A stretch of DNA of 64,000 bases from CAZGMJ01 sp964526785 (GTDB lineage: Bacteria; Planctomycetota; Phycisphaerae; Sedimentisphaerales; Anaerobacaceae), in contig CAZGMJ010000001.1 of NCBI GenBank assembly GCA_964526785.1, positions 62,001-126,000 on the forward strand, read 5' to 3'. Within the stretch, counting starts at the first letter, position 1. Every line of letters starts with the position of its first letter. Under the pieces are notes generated by a model. The model searched no databases. It was not told the origin of the DNA and saw only the letters and a program-made list of their open reading frames with translations. Shown here piece by piece: positions 48,998 to 58,045 of the stretch. Both the position numbers and the translations under genes were made by a program.

Positions 48998-50587
48998 ATG
49001 GACAGGTCGCTGTCTTGTGTCGTTTGGGTCCTTGCGGGGGTCGTTCTTGGCGGGCAAACCTACGGTTCCCTGCTCGGTGATCTCGCTGATCCGCGCGATG
49101 GGCGGAGTATGCGGGCTACTTCTACTGCGAAGTTGGCGGACAGTAATGAGCCTGATCCGCAGAGTAATCGGGATAACAGCCGGGTGCCATCGGGGGCGAC
49201 GAAGGTGTTGATGGATGTGGAGGGGCCGGGGGTCATTACGCATATGTGGCTGACGTTTCTGGGGCCGGAGCCGCATCCGTGGGCGAAGGATGGGTCGGCT
49301 ACACATCAGGAGATGCTGCTGCGGATCTATTGGGACGGCCGAGAGCGGCCGGCTGTGGAGGCGCCGGTGGGGGATTTCTTTGCGAATTGTTTTGGGCGGC
49401 GGGATGAGGTTATCAGCGTGCCCGTTATTGTGGAAGATGCGGATTCTTATAACTGTTTCTGGCACATGCCGTTTCGCAAGTCGGCGCGCGTCGAGATTGT
49501 CAATCAGAGCGAGAAGATGATTAATCTGCTGTACTACAACATCGACTGGATCAAGAAAGAGAGGCTCGCCGGGGACACGCCGTATTTCTATGCGCAGTAT
49601 CGGCAGGAGTATCCGGTGAATAAGGGTGAGGACTATGTGGTTCTGGATACCAAGGGGAAGGGACATTATGTCGGGACGGTGCTGGCTGTACGCACGCGCA
49701 GCCCGGCGTGGTTTGGCGAAGGCGACGAGAAGATCTATATTGATGGCGAAGAGAAGCCTTCGATCTGGGGGACGGGGACGGAGGATTATTTCCTGAGTGC
49801 CTGGGGGCTGAAGACCGTGCTGACGCCATATTTCGGCGTGCCGTATTTCGATCAGTGGGGCATCGTCGGGGGCCATACCAGTGCGTATCGGTGGCATGTC
49901 GAAGATCCGCTCGTGTTCGAGGAGGGGATCAAGGTGACGTTCGAGCACTATGGGTGGATGTCGCCTGATGAGCACCCTGAGTATAAGAGCCATAGCTGGA
50001 ATGAACGGGAGGATGATTACTCGAGCGTGGCGTTCTGGTATCAGACGGGCGTGCCGACCTTTGAGGTGCGGGCGCCGCATGGCAAGGACAGACTGCTGCC
50101 GAATCTGGATATGATCGTTGCCGCCAGGGAGTTCACTGATTCGAAATATCACGGTGAGGGCGAGGCTGTTGCCCAGAACCTGGATATCTATCCGGATGGG
50201 CATCTGCTGTACAGGGCCGAGCAGGAGGGGGCGTGGGTGGAGATTCCGTTCGAGGTGAAGGTGAAGGAGCCGAAGCGATTGCTGTTGAATATGACCAGGT
50301 CCTATGATTTCGGTAAGTATCAGGCATTTCTCAACGGTGTCAAACTTGGCGGAATCATGGATCTGTATAGCGAAGAGATTGCCAGCAGGGAGTATCATTT
50401 GCTGGATTTCTGGCCGGAGCCGGGTAAGTATGTGCTGCGGCTGGAGTGTGTGGGGAAGAACCCACAGTCGACAGGGTACTATCTGGGCATTGAATCGGTT
50501 CGCTTGCGGCAGCGACGACCGCGGGTGAAGGAATACGGGCATGATAAGGATAAAGACTGGCGCAAAAAGCCGATTCTGTACCGGTGA
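48998..50587 (+). CDS. DUF2961 glycosidase, GH172-like
   Basis: A 529-residue secreted protein; ATG 48998 has GAAGGGAG upstream and a signal peptide (VVWVLAGVVLGGQTYG). The DUF2961 hallmark 'IWGTGTEDYFLSAWGL' with its catalytic-type Glu is present, preceded by the two jelly-roll parts ('GPGVITHMWLTFLGPEP', 'APVGDFFANCFG', 'FWHMPFRKSARVEIVNQSE') and followed by 'AYRWHVEDPLVFEEGIKVTFEHYG'. DUF2961 is now family GH172, which includes difructose-anhydride-synthase-type and alpha-D-arabinofuranosidase-type enzymes. Glycine codons are often GGG here, unlike the preceding operon (mostly GGC), so it may have a different history. The C-terminal about 150 residues form an extra beta domain. Confidence 0.87.
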   Translation: MDRSLSCVVWVLAGVVLGGQTYGSLLGDLADPRDGRSMRATSTAKLADSNEPDPQSNRDNSRVPSGATKVLMDVEGPGVITHMWLTFLGPEPHPWAKDGSATHQEMLLRIYWDGRERPAVEAPVGDFFANCFGRRDEVISVPVIVEDADSYNCFWHMPFRKSARVEIVNQSEKMINLLYYNIDWIKKERLAGDTPYFYAQYRQEYPVNKGEDYVVLDTKGKGHYVGTVLAVRTRSPAWFGEGDEKIYIDGEEKPSIWGTGTEDYFLSAWGLKTVLTPYFGVPYFDQWGIVGGHTSAYRWHVEDPLVFEEGIKVTFEHYGWMSPDEHPEYKSHSWNEREDDYSSVAFWYQTGVPTFEVRAPHGKDRLLPNLDMIVAAREFTDSKYHGEGEAVAQNLDIYPDGHLLYRAEQEGAWVEIPFEVKVKEPKRLLLNMTRSYDFGKYQAFLNGVKLGGIMDLYSEEIASREYHLLDFWPEPGKYVLRLECVGKNPQSTGYYLGIESVRLRQRRPRVKEYGHDKDKDWRKKPILYR

Positions 50588-50658
50588 GCCGAGGTAGAGA
50601 TTGACCCCGGTGCGCCGCGCTCCTACAATGGCAAGACCCTCATTTGAAAGGAATTGCC

Positions 50659-51732
50659 ATGGACTACGATCCGAATAATCCGTATTCACAGGAGCAGCCG
50701 CAGGGTGAACCGACCAGTCATCAGCAACATGCTCCACTGCCGGTCGACTCAGGCGACCGCACATCCAGGCCCCGCAAAAGGACGAGCGGTTGGCGTATCG
50801 TCTGGGGCGTCATGCTGTTCTTCTCCGTTCTGGCCAATATCGGTCTGTTCGTCATGCTGATTGCCGTCATAACCGTCTTTGCCGCGGGGCAGGGGCCGGG
50901 CCTCAATGAGGTCATGGTACGTCAGGGGCCGTCGGGTACGAAGATCGCAGTCATCAACGTCCAGGGCGTCATTCACGGCCAGCTTGCCGACGATGTCCGC
51001 AGCCAGTTGAAAGCCGCCGCGAAAGATAATCGTGTGAAGGGGCTGATCGTACGGATCAACTCGCCGGGCGGAACGATCTCCGGTAGCGACCGCATCTACA
51101 ATGAAATCCGCAGGTTTCGCGGGGAAAGCGGCAAGCCCGTCATCGCCTTTCAGCAGGGCGTCGCCGCCTCGGGAGGATATTATGCCTCAGTGGCATGCGA
51201 GAAAATCGTTGCTGAGCCGACGGCTATTACCGGCTCCATCGGCGTGATAAGCTGGTGGCTCGTTGTGCAGGAGTTGCTGGAAGACAAGCTGGGCGTGCTG
51301 CCGGTGACGGTCAAGTCGGGGCTGAAGAAGGACTGGCCGAGTTCTTTCCGGCCGCCGACGTCTGAAGAGATCAAGTACATGGAGCAGCGTCTGATCGAAC
51401 CGGCGTTCGACAGGTTCATAGACGTTATCGTTGAGGGACGAAAAGGCGTCATGACGCGAAAGGAGATCGAGACGGCGGCCGACGGCGGCATCTATGTTGC
51501 GGAGCAGGCAAAGGACGAAAACCTGATCGATCACATCGGCTATCTCGATGACGCGGTTGCCCTGCTCAAAACGATGGCCGGTCTCGGCGATGTGCGGGTC
51601 GTAGAATATCGCAAGCCGTTCTCGTTTATGGATATCATGAGCTACAAGGCCGACACGCTGCTCAAGTTCGATAAATCCACGCTGTACGAGATGAGTTCGC
51701 CGCAGGTGCTGTATCTCTGGACAGCTTATTAA
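50659..51732 (+). CDS. sppA: Signal peptide peptidase SppA, short type
   Basis: A 357-residue inner-membrane serine protease (family S49) that degrades cleaved signal peptides. ATG 50659 (GAAAGGA upstream) is preferred to a TTG at 50644. A proline-rich cytosolic tail of about 45 residues precedes one membrane helix (VMLFFSVLANIGLFVMLIAV). The catalytic Ser lies in 'GVAASGGYYASVA' and the catalytic Lys in 'LPVTVKSGLKKDW'; 'PTAITGSIGVI' and 'INSPGGTISGSDRI' are also present. The length fits the half-size (36K) type that forms octamers. A single gene without obvious operon partner. Confidence 0.93.
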   Translation: MDYDPNNPYSQEQPQGEPTSHQQHAPLPVDSGDRTSRPRKRTSGWRIVWGVMLFFSVLANIGLFVMLIAVITVFAAGQGPGLNEVMVRQGPSGTKIAVINVQGVIHGQLADDVRSQLKAAAKDNRVKGLIVRINSPGGTISGSDRIYNEIRRFRGESGKPVIAFQQGVAASGGYYASVACEKIVAEPTAITGSIGVISWWLVVQELLEDKLGVLPVTVKSGLKKDWPSSFRPPTSEEIKYMEQRLIEPAFDRFIDVIVEGRKGVMTRKEIETAADGGIYVAEQAKDENLIDHIGYLDDAVALLKTMAGLGDVRVVEYRKPFSFMDIMSYKADTLLKFDKSTLYEMSSPQVLYLWTAY

Positions 51733-51827
51733 CCCGTCGCTCAGCATGGCAGTGCCCCGGCCACGACCGCGAATCGCAAGTCAAAGCAGACGACATCGCT
51801 CGGCAGAATGAAGAAAGGAATCCGGCC

Positions 51828-53252
51828 ATGAGAAATACTCCGGTCTGCGTTCTAATGCTGACGGCTTTCTTTGCGGCTGTAGTTGTACGTGCCGATGCTG
51901 TGCAACTCGAACGAATCATTATGTCGGCGGATGGCTCAGGCTTTGTTACCCACGCATCCGGCGAACCCTATATCCCCTTCGGTACCAATTACTTCGACCC
52001 GCATACGGGTTGGGCCCCGAAGCTGTGGCGGCAATTCGACGCCGTCCGGGTACGCCGGCACTTCGAATTGATGAGCAAACTCGGTGTCAACTGTGCAAGG
52101 ATGTTTCTGACGGCAGGGAGTTTTCAAGCGACCGCGGACAAGGTCGAGGAAGATGCACTCCAGAAGCTCGACGTTGTCGTCGGCATTGCTGAGGAGACAG
52201 GAATCCGTCTGAAGCTCACAGGTCCCGATCATTGGGAAGGCTCGCCCGATTACTGGCGGGAGGACCGTTATGCAGGCGAGCAGTCGCTTGAGGCGCTGGA
52301 GCGGTTCTGGAGCGTTCTTGGCGAGCGGTATCGTGGCGAAGGGGCGATTTTTGCGTGGGACCTCTTAAACGAACCCCACATGCCGTGGTTCAACGAGCGA
52401 TGGCGCGGCAGGTGGAACGACTGGCTAAAGGATAGGTACGGCCAGTGGGAGACTCTCAAAGGCCAGTGGGGGGACGAGATCGGTGAACAGGATTCGTGGG
52501 GCGATGTTTCTATTCCTGAAGATAAGCCCGACCAAGGCAATCCCAGGCTTTTGGACTGGCAGCTCTTCAGAGAGCATCTTGCGGATGAATGGGTCCGCAG
52601 ACAAGCCGAGGCGATTCGCAAGGCCGACCCGACTCATCTGGTTACCGTGGGCTACATTCAGTGGTCTTATCCGCTCGTGCGGCCGGGAAATCCTTCGCGA
52701 TATGCCGCCTTTAATCCGTACAGGCAGGCAAGATGGTGCGATTTTATTACGGTTCATTTCTACCCGACAATGGGCTCGCCCTTTGCGTCGGAGGAAAACT
52801 GGTCGAAGAATCTCAATTACCTGAGATGTGTACTGGCGTATTGCCATGTGGGCAAACCTGTCGTTCTCGGCGAGTACGGATGGTACGGCGGCGGGGCGCC
52901 CCAGCAGCATCCCTTCCTCAGCGAACAGCAGCAGGCCAACTGGCTCGAGGCCGAAATAGAGGCCTCGCGAGGCCTGGCCGATGGCTGGTTCTCGTGGCCT
53001 TTTGCCGATACGCCCAGTTCGAGAGATATCAGTCTGTATGCAGGCCTTGTGAAAGAAGACCTTACGTTGAAGGCGTGGGGGCGGAGATTTCAGGAATATG
53101 CGAAAAACCTGGCACGTTTGAAAGGAGCTACGCCACGGCCTGCCAGCGTTGATGTTGAGAGAGCCCTGGCTGCAGGGGAGGCGGAATTGTATCGGATGCA
53201 TCAGGAATTTGTCGGGTCTGTTACGGTTGACAGCGGGCGGGAGTCGAATTAG
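51828..53252 (+). CDS. Secreted GH5-like glycoside hydrolase
   Basis: A 474-residue protein with a signal peptide (VCVLMLTAFFAAVVVRADA) and a clan A TIM barrel. It opens 'FGTNYFDPHTGWAPKLW' and has the acid/base Glu in 'IFAWDLLNEPHMPWF' (N-E-P motif) and the nucleophile Glu in 'KPVVLGEYGWYGGG', with 'DFITVHFYP' between them. These are the features of GH5/GH113-type beta-glycanases or beta-mannanases. Substrate is not deducible. A ribosome site GAAAGGAA precedes ATG 51828. No binding module is attached. Probably works with neighbouring arabinan- and pectin-type enzymes outside the cytoplasm. Confidence 0.82.
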   Translation: MRNTPVCVLMLTAFFAAVVVRADAVQLERIIMSADGSGFVTHASGEPYIPFGTNYFDPHTGWAPKLWRQFDAVRVRRHFELMSKLGVNCARMFLTAGSFQATADKVEEDALQKLDVVVGIAEETGIRLKLTGPDHWEGSPDYWREDRYAGEQSLEALERFWSVLGERYRGEGAIFAWDLLNEPHMPWFNERWRGRWNDWLKDRYGQWETLKGQWGDEIGEQDSWGDVSIPEDKPDQGNPRLLDWQLFREHLADEWVRRQAEAIRKADPTHLVTVGYIQWSYPLVRPGNPSRYAAFNPYRQARWCDFITVHFYPTMGSPFASEENWSKNLNYLRCVLAYCHVGKPVVLGEYGWYGGGAPQQHPFLSEQQQANWLEAEIEASRGLADGWFSWPFADTPSSRDISLYAGLVKEDLTLKAWGRRFQEYAKNLARLKGATPRPASVDVERALAAGEAELYRMHQEFVGSVTVDSGRESN

Positions 53253-53313
53253 AGTCCGAGTGTCGGACAATCGTATCATGTAAACGTCGTGGAATGGGGG
53301 CAAGGAGATTGCA

Positions 53314-54249
53314 ATGGACTGTAAGAAGTTTGTTGAGGAGCAGGTTGCCGAGATACAGAACACCGTCGGAGATGGTACGGCAATCAATGCCCTCAGCGGC
53401 GGTGTGGATAGCTCCCTCGTCACGGTGCTCGGTCACAAGGCTCTGAGCGACAAGCTCAGGACTGTCTTTGTTGATAGTGCGCTGATGCGCGAAGGCGAAC
53501 CTCAGCGGGTTGTCCAGACGTTTGCTGAGATGGGAATAGAGGTCGGGCTGATCGATGCACAGAAGGACTTTCTGTCGGCGCTGGCGGGGTTGACCGACCC
53601 GGAGGAGAAGCGATGTGCCGTTACGGAGACGTTTTATTCCACGGTTTTTGGCCGGCTTGTAAAGGAGTCCGGCGCGAAGTTCCTGATGCACGGGACGATT
53701 CTGACGGATATTGAAGAGACCGTCGCGGGGATCAAGCGTCAGCACAATATTCTCGCCCAGCTTGGGATTGATCCGCAGGAGCAGTACGGCTACGAGGTGG
53801 TTGAGCCTCTCAAGACGCTTCGCAAGGACGGCGTTCGCGAGGTCTGCCGATATCTCGAATTGCCGGCGTGGATCAGCGAGCGGATTCCGTTCCCGGGACC
53901 TGCGCTGGCTACTCGCGTTGTCGGGGAGGTCAACAGGGAAAGACTTGCTACGGTCCGCAAGGCTACAGCGATCGTGGAAGAGGAGCTTGCCGAAAGCGGG
54001 GCGTTTCAGTATCTTGCAGTCCTGCTCAATGACAGAGCGACCGGCATACGAAACAACAAACGTGAGTTCGGCCAGATTATCGTCGTACGCTGCATCGAGA
54101 GCGTCGACGCACGCGAGGCGACAGCTACCGAGTTGTCGTGGGATAAGCTGAACAATATCTGCAGCAGGATTGTGACGGAGATTCCCGACGTCAGCCGCTG
54201 TCTGTATGATCTGACGCCAAAACCACCGGCGACGGTCGAGTATATATGA
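53314..54249 (+). CDS. Stand-alone GMP-synthetase-type ATP-pyrophosphatase subunit
   Basis: A 311-residue protein matching the C-terminal ATP-pyrophosphatase and dimerisation domains of GMP synthetase (GuaA), without the N-terminal glutamine amidotransferase domain. Seen: the PP-loop 'AINALSGGVDSSLVTVLGHKA', 'TVFVDSALMREGE', 'AKFLMHGTILTDIEETV', 'ISERIPFPGPALATRVVGEV' and the C-terminal 'LYDLTPKPPATVEYI', close to canonical 'DITSKPPATIEWE'. Split GMP synthetases are known in Archaea; in bacteria the fused form is usual. The GIKRQHNI segment departs from the canonical SHHNVGG. It may be the cell's GMP synthetase with a separate amidotransferase, or a paralog with another adenylation job. ATG 53314 has AAGGAG upstream. 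Confidence 0.8.
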   Translation: MDCKKFVEEQVAEIQNTVGDGTAINALSGGVDSSLVTVLGHKALSDKLRTVFVDSALMREGEPQRVVQTFAEMGIEVGLIDAQKDFLSALAGLTDPEEKRCAVTETFYSTVFGRLVKESGAKFLMHGTILTDIEETVAGIKRQHNILAQLGIDPQEQYGYEVVEPLKTLRKDGVREVCRYLELPAWISERIPFPGPALATRVVGEVNRERLATVRKATAIVEEELAESGAFQYLAVLLNDRATGIRNNKREFGQIIVVRCIESVDAREATATELSWDKLNNICSRIVTEIPDVSRCLYDLTPKPPATVEYI

Positions 54250-54299
54250 TTTTTGTTATTGATCTGTGAATGCTCACTGTTAGCGATGGGAGGTTTTCC

Positions 54300-55298
54300 A
54301 TGTCACATCTTCGTACATTCTTCTTTTTCCTCATTCTGTTGTTCGTTAGCGGCGATTGTGCCGGGGCCGTACAACCGCCCGGCGGGGCGCTGGCGGGCGA
54401 GAGGTATCGTGTGGTGATCAGCACCGATCTCGGGGGCAGCGACGAGGATGATATCCAGTCAATGATTCATTACTTGGTGTACAGCGATCTTTTCGATACC
54501 GAAGGGATTGTCTCATCGCCGCCTAACGCGGGCAGGAAGCGGGATATTCTCAAGGTTGTCGATGTCTACGAGAAGGACTATGGCAATCTGAAGAAATGGT
54601 CGCGGCGTTATCCCGAGCCGGATTTTCTGCGGTCCATAACAAAGCAGGGGGCGGTCGACTCTGCACCGGCAAAGGGATATACCAAACCGACGGAGGGTTC
54701 GCGGTGGATCATTCAGTGTGCCAGGAAGGCGGACAAACGGCCGCTGTATGTTCTGGTGTGGGGTTCTATCACGGATGTGGCACAGGCGCTGCATGATGAA
54801 CCGAGCATCAAGAGCAGTATCCGTGTGCATTTCATTGCCTCGTGGAATCAGCGGCATGACCAGAACGCCTTTGCCTATATTGACAAAAACCACCCGGACA
54901 CGTGGTTTATTCACGATGACACCACCTTCCGCGGCTGGTACATGGGTGGCAATCAGGCGGATGACTTCGGCAATCGCCGGTTCGTGGAAGAGCATATCAA
55001 GCCGTGCGGTCATCTCGGTCGCTACTTCGCCACACTCAAGGGCGGCAGCATCAAGATGGGCGATACGCCGACGGTGTCGTTTCTACTGAGGGGAACACCC
55101 GACGATCCGACCAAGCCGAGTTGGGGCGGCCGGTTTGTGAAGAAAGAAGGCCGGCCGAACTGGTGGGTCGACAATCCCGACCCCGACCTGCGCGAAGGTA
55201 ATAAGAACGGCGCCCGGACAATCAACAGATGGCGCACCGATTATCTCACCGACTGGAAGCGGCGCATGCGGCGCTGTTGCTCGAAGCCGCAACTGTAG
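54300..55298 (+). CDS. Secreted DUF1593 protein (nucleoside-hydrolase-like fold)
   Basis: A 332-residue protein. ATG 54300 is chosen over an in-frame start at 54270 because GGGAGG precedes it and a signal peptide begins at once (FFFFLILLFVSGDCAGAV). The DUF1593 start 'RVVISTDLGGSDEDDIQSMIHYLVYSD' resembles the Asp-rich calcium site of nucleoside hydrolases (DxGxxxDD). 'PLYVLVWGSITDVAQALHDEPSI' and 'VHFIASWNQRHDQNAFAYI' follow. The family occurs in polysaccharide loci of Bacteroidetes and Planctomycetes and has been annotated as cellulose-binding-protein-like; its reaction is not firmly known to me. It is shorter than the two-domain members and lacks the usual C-terminal beta domain. Confidence 0.8.
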   Translation: MSHLRTFFFFLILLFVSGDCAGAVQPPGGALAGERYRVVISTDLGGSDEDDIQSMIHYLVYSDLFDTEGIVSSPPNAGRKRDILKVVDVYEKDYGNLKKWSRRYPEPDFLRSITKQGAVDSAPAKGYTKPTEGSRWIIQCARKADKRPLYVLVWGSITDVAQALHDEPSIKSSIRVHFIASWNQRHDQNAFAYIDKNHPDTWFIHDDTTFRGWYMGGNQADDFGNRRFVEEHIKPCGHLGRYFATLKGGSIKMGDTPTVSFLLRGTPDDPTKPSWGGRFVKKEGRPNWWVDNPDPDLREGNKNGARTINRWRTDYLTDWKRRMRRCCSKPQL

Positions 55299-55575
55299 GC
55301 TTCGAATGCGGCTCGACATCACCTTGCCGGCCTTGACGTTTGTCTTCGTCATAGATACACTTGTGGTGAATGCCGGACGGACATGCGGTAATATGGAGTC
55401 GTCCGCCCCATGGATCTAGCGCTTTGGATTGGCACGACATGGACGTTTGCAGATATCTCGACGCAGAGTCGTACAGGCGGATCGGCCGCACAGAGGTTTG
55501 CATGCCGGCGCCATGGAACTTCCTGCAATGCAGCATACCTGACGACAAACACCCTTACGAAAGGAGACAGGCAAA

Positions 55576-55785
55576 ATGAAGAAAGGCAAGCTCATTGCCA
55601 TCATCGTCATTTCCATCCTGACCATTATCATCTTCCTTCAGAATACCGAGACGGTCGAGACCCACATTCTGTTTATGACTATCACGATGTCGCGGGCTCT
55701 GCTGTTGATTCTGACATTCGTGCTCGGTGCTGTCGTTGGCCTGCTGATCGGTACGCATTTTCTCACTATACGAAAGAAGAAATGA
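55576..55785 (+). CDS. Small LapA-like membrane protein
   Basis: A 69-residue protein with two membrane helices (LIAIIVISILTIIIFLQN and LLLILTFVLGAVVGLLIGTHF) and a basic tail (IRKKK). The 'NTETVETHILFMTITMSRALLLI' middle matches the LapA/DUF1049 pattern (QN...v.v.f....s..l.l). LapA proteins assist lipopolysaccharide assembly control in E. coli; outside that group the role is open. A GAAAGGAGA ribosome site lies upstream. The 277 bases before it hold no recognised gene. Confidence 0.8.
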   Translation: MKKGKLIAIIVISILTIIIFLQNTETVETHILFMTITMSRALLLILTFVLGAVVGLLIGTHFLTIRKKK

Positions 55786-55891
55786 CAGACAACGCGCAAA
55801 GACTGTATAAGTAGACGAAGGCGATAGTCTCCCCAACAGAAGTATATGCACCACTTCGCATGTCGCGAAGTGCACAGGAAAGGAGTCGCAA

Positions 55892-56776
55892 ATGGACTTT
55901 GGCAAATACCTCCGGAATGCGGTCGACTGGTTTGCAGCGAGCGGGCCCAGAATTGTACTGATTCTCGTCCTGATGTTTATCGGCATCAAACTGGCTCGCT
56001 GGGCGGCCGAACGTATGTTTTCCAAACGCCGCCGCGAAGCAGACGACGAGTACAAGAAGAGAGCCGACACCCTGGGTAGCACGATCAAATACCTGCTTAC
56101 TGCCGCCATAATCACGGCAGCGGTGTTGATGATTCTCTCTGAATTCAACGTCAAGATCGGACCAATTCTCGCGGCTGCGGGTGTCGTCGGATTGGCCGTC
56201 GGCTTCGGCGCTCAGCATCTCGTGCAGGATATTATCAGTGGCTTCTTCATTCTTCTGGACGATCAGATTCGCGCAGGTGACGTCGTTCAGATTGCGGGCA
56301 AAGGCGGCTTCGTGGAACGCCTGAATCTGCGCATGGTGGTGCTTCGCGACCTGGCGGGCAACGTGCATTACGTTCGCAACGGCCAGATCGACGTCGTCAC
56401 CAACATGACGAAAGACTACTCGCGCTACGTCTTTGAAATCGGGGTGGCATACCGCGAGGATGTCGATGCGGTAATCGAAGTCATCAAGCAGGTCGATGAG
56501 GAACTCCGCCAGGATACTCAGTTTTCCGTCGACATACTCGAACCTATCGAGATTCTCGGCCTCGACCAGTTCGCGGACTCGGCCATCATCATAAAGGCCC
56601 GCACAAAGACCAAGCCCATCAGGCAGTGGGCCATCGGACGGGAGTTCAATCGGAGACTCAAGAAGGCCTTCGACGAGCGGGACATCGAGATACCCTTCCC
56701 GCATATTACCTTGTACATGGGGCAGGACAAATCGGGCGGCGCCCCGCCGATCAATGTGGCTATGCCAAAGCAGTGA
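55892..56776 (+). CDS. Mechanosensitive channel of the MscS family
   Basis: A 294-residue inner-membrane channel that opens under membrane tension to release solutes. The order fits MscS: helix 1 (IVLILVLMFIGIKLARW), helix 2 (IKYLLTAAIITAAVLMIL), pore helix 'IGPILAAAGVVGLAVGFGAQHLVQDIISGFFILLDDQ' with the glycine/alanine-rich packing, then the beta domain 'IRAGDVVQIAGKGGFVERLNLRMVVLRDLAGNVHYVRNGQI' and a cytoplasmic alpha/beta vestibule. An AAAGGAG ribosome site is present. Its neighbours LapA-like, CorA and DUF2179 are all small inner-membrane proteins. Confidence 0.92.
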   Translation: MDFGKYLRNAVDWFAASGPRIVLILVLMFIGIKLARWAAERMFSKRRREADDEYKKRADTLGSTIKYLLTAAIITAAVLMILSEFNVKIGPILAAAGVVGLAVGFGAQHLVQDIISGFFILLDDQIRAGDVVQIAGKGGFVERLNLRMVVLRDLAGNVHYVRNGQIDVVTNMTKDYSRYVFEIGVAYREDVDAVIEVIKQVDEELRQDTQFSVDILEPIEILGLDQFADSAIIIKARTKTKPIRQWAIGREFNRRLKKAFDERDIEIPFPHITLYMGQDKSGGAPPINVAMPKQ

Positions 56777-56897
56777 CAGCCATGGCTGTCCGGTAATTCT
56801 GTCCGGACGAGACACAAGTCGTTCTGCGCCGATTGTTGCAAACATCCGGCGGACTCGTGGCGGCTGAGTTGTCGTCAGGATTTGCGAAGGAGACTCA

Positions 56898-57980
56898 ATG
56901 GCCCGGAAAAAGAAGCACCGCAAGCCGCAGCATAGAAGTTCGAAGAAAGCAGGTCTTGCTCCGGGTACGCTCGTGTACGTTGGTCGGGAAAGGACCGAAC
57001 CGGTTCGCATCAGCTATCTGGATTACGACGCCGACCACTTCGACGAGAAGCAGGTTTCCGACATTGAGATATGCCGCCCGTTCAAAGAGACCCCTACCGT
57101 AAGCTGGATCAATATCGACGGCCTTCAGGATGTAGCCGCCATCGAGAAACTCGGCAAACACTTCAACGTGCATCCTCTCGTCCTGGAAGATATTCTCAAC
57201 ACGACGCACCGCCCAAAGATCGAGAACTTCAGCCGCTATATCTTCATTGTGCTCAAGATGCTGCACTACGACGAGACCGCCCAGACCGTGGAAGCGGAAC
57301 AGGTGAGCCTTGTTTTGGGTGAAAACTATGTGCTGTCGTTCCAGGAGCACGTCGGCGACGTGTTCGAGATGGTCCGCGACCGTATACGCAACGCAAAGGG
57401 ACGCATTCGCAAGGCCGGACCCGACTATCTCGCGTACGCACTTCTGGACGCAGTGGTCGACGGGTACTTCCAAATCCTTGAGAAAACCGGCGAAGGCATC
57501 GAATCGCTCGAGGAAGAACTACTGGATCGTCCTACCAACGATACCCTCAAGCAAATCCATGCCATGAAACGTGAGATGCTCTCGCTGAGGAGATCTGTCT
57601 GGCCGTTACGCGAACTGATCAGCGGCCTGCAGCGCGACGAATCCGAACTCATCACCGAAACTACCGCCGTCTATCTGCGAGATGTGTACGATCACACGAT
57701 ACAGGTCATAGACACCGTCGAGAGCTTTCGCGATATGGTCTCGGGCATGCTGGATATCTATCTGTCCAGCATCAGCAACCGGATGAATGAAGTGATGAAA
57801 GTGCTGACGATCATAGCCACCATTTTCATCCCCCTAACGTTTATCGCGGGCATCTACGGCATGAACTTCGAATACATGCCTGAACTCAAGTGGCGATATG
57901 CATACCCGCTTGTCCTGCTCGTCATGCTGCTTGTCGGCCTGGCGATGATTGTGTATTTCAGGCGCAAGAAATGGTTGTGA
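56898..57980 (+). CDS. corA: Magnesium/cobalt transporter CorA
   Basis: A 360-residue CorA-family channel (pentameric, inner membrane). The N-terminal alpha/beta domain has 'VSWINIDGLQDVAAIEKLGKHFNVHPL', the long helix 'KQIHAMKREMLSLRRSVWPLRELI' and two C-terminal helices. The first, 'MKVLTIIATIFIPLTFIAGIYGMNF', ends in the diagnostic GMN selectivity motif; the second is 'PLVLLVMLLVGLAMIVYF' with a basic tail. ATG 56898 follows GAAGGAG. The N-terminal 20 residues are very basic (RKKKHRKPQHR). Stand-alone gene; Mg or Co import is the family role. Confidence 0.93.
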   Translation: MARKKKHRKPQHRSSKKAGLAPGTLVYVGRERTEPVRISYLDYDADHFDEKQVSDIEICRPFKETPTVSWINIDGLQDVAAIEKLGKHFNVHPLVLEDILNTTHRPKIENFSRYIFIVLKMLHYDETAQTVEAEQVSLVLGENYVLSFQEHVGDVFEMVRDRIRNAKGRIRKAGPDYLAYALLDAVVDGYFQILEKTGEGIESLEEELLDRPTNDTLKQIHAMKREMLSLRRSVWPLRELISGLQRDESELITETTAVYLRDVYDHTIQVIDTVESFRDMVSGMLDIYLSSISNRMNEVMKVLTIIATIFIPLTFIAGIYGMNFEYMPELKWRYAYPLVLLVMLLVGLAMIVYFRRKKWL

Positions 57981-58045
57981 GCCATCTGTCGTTCGTGTAA
58001 AGTCTCGGACTTCAACCGTTTGTACCGTGCAATTGAGGTGTCGTT

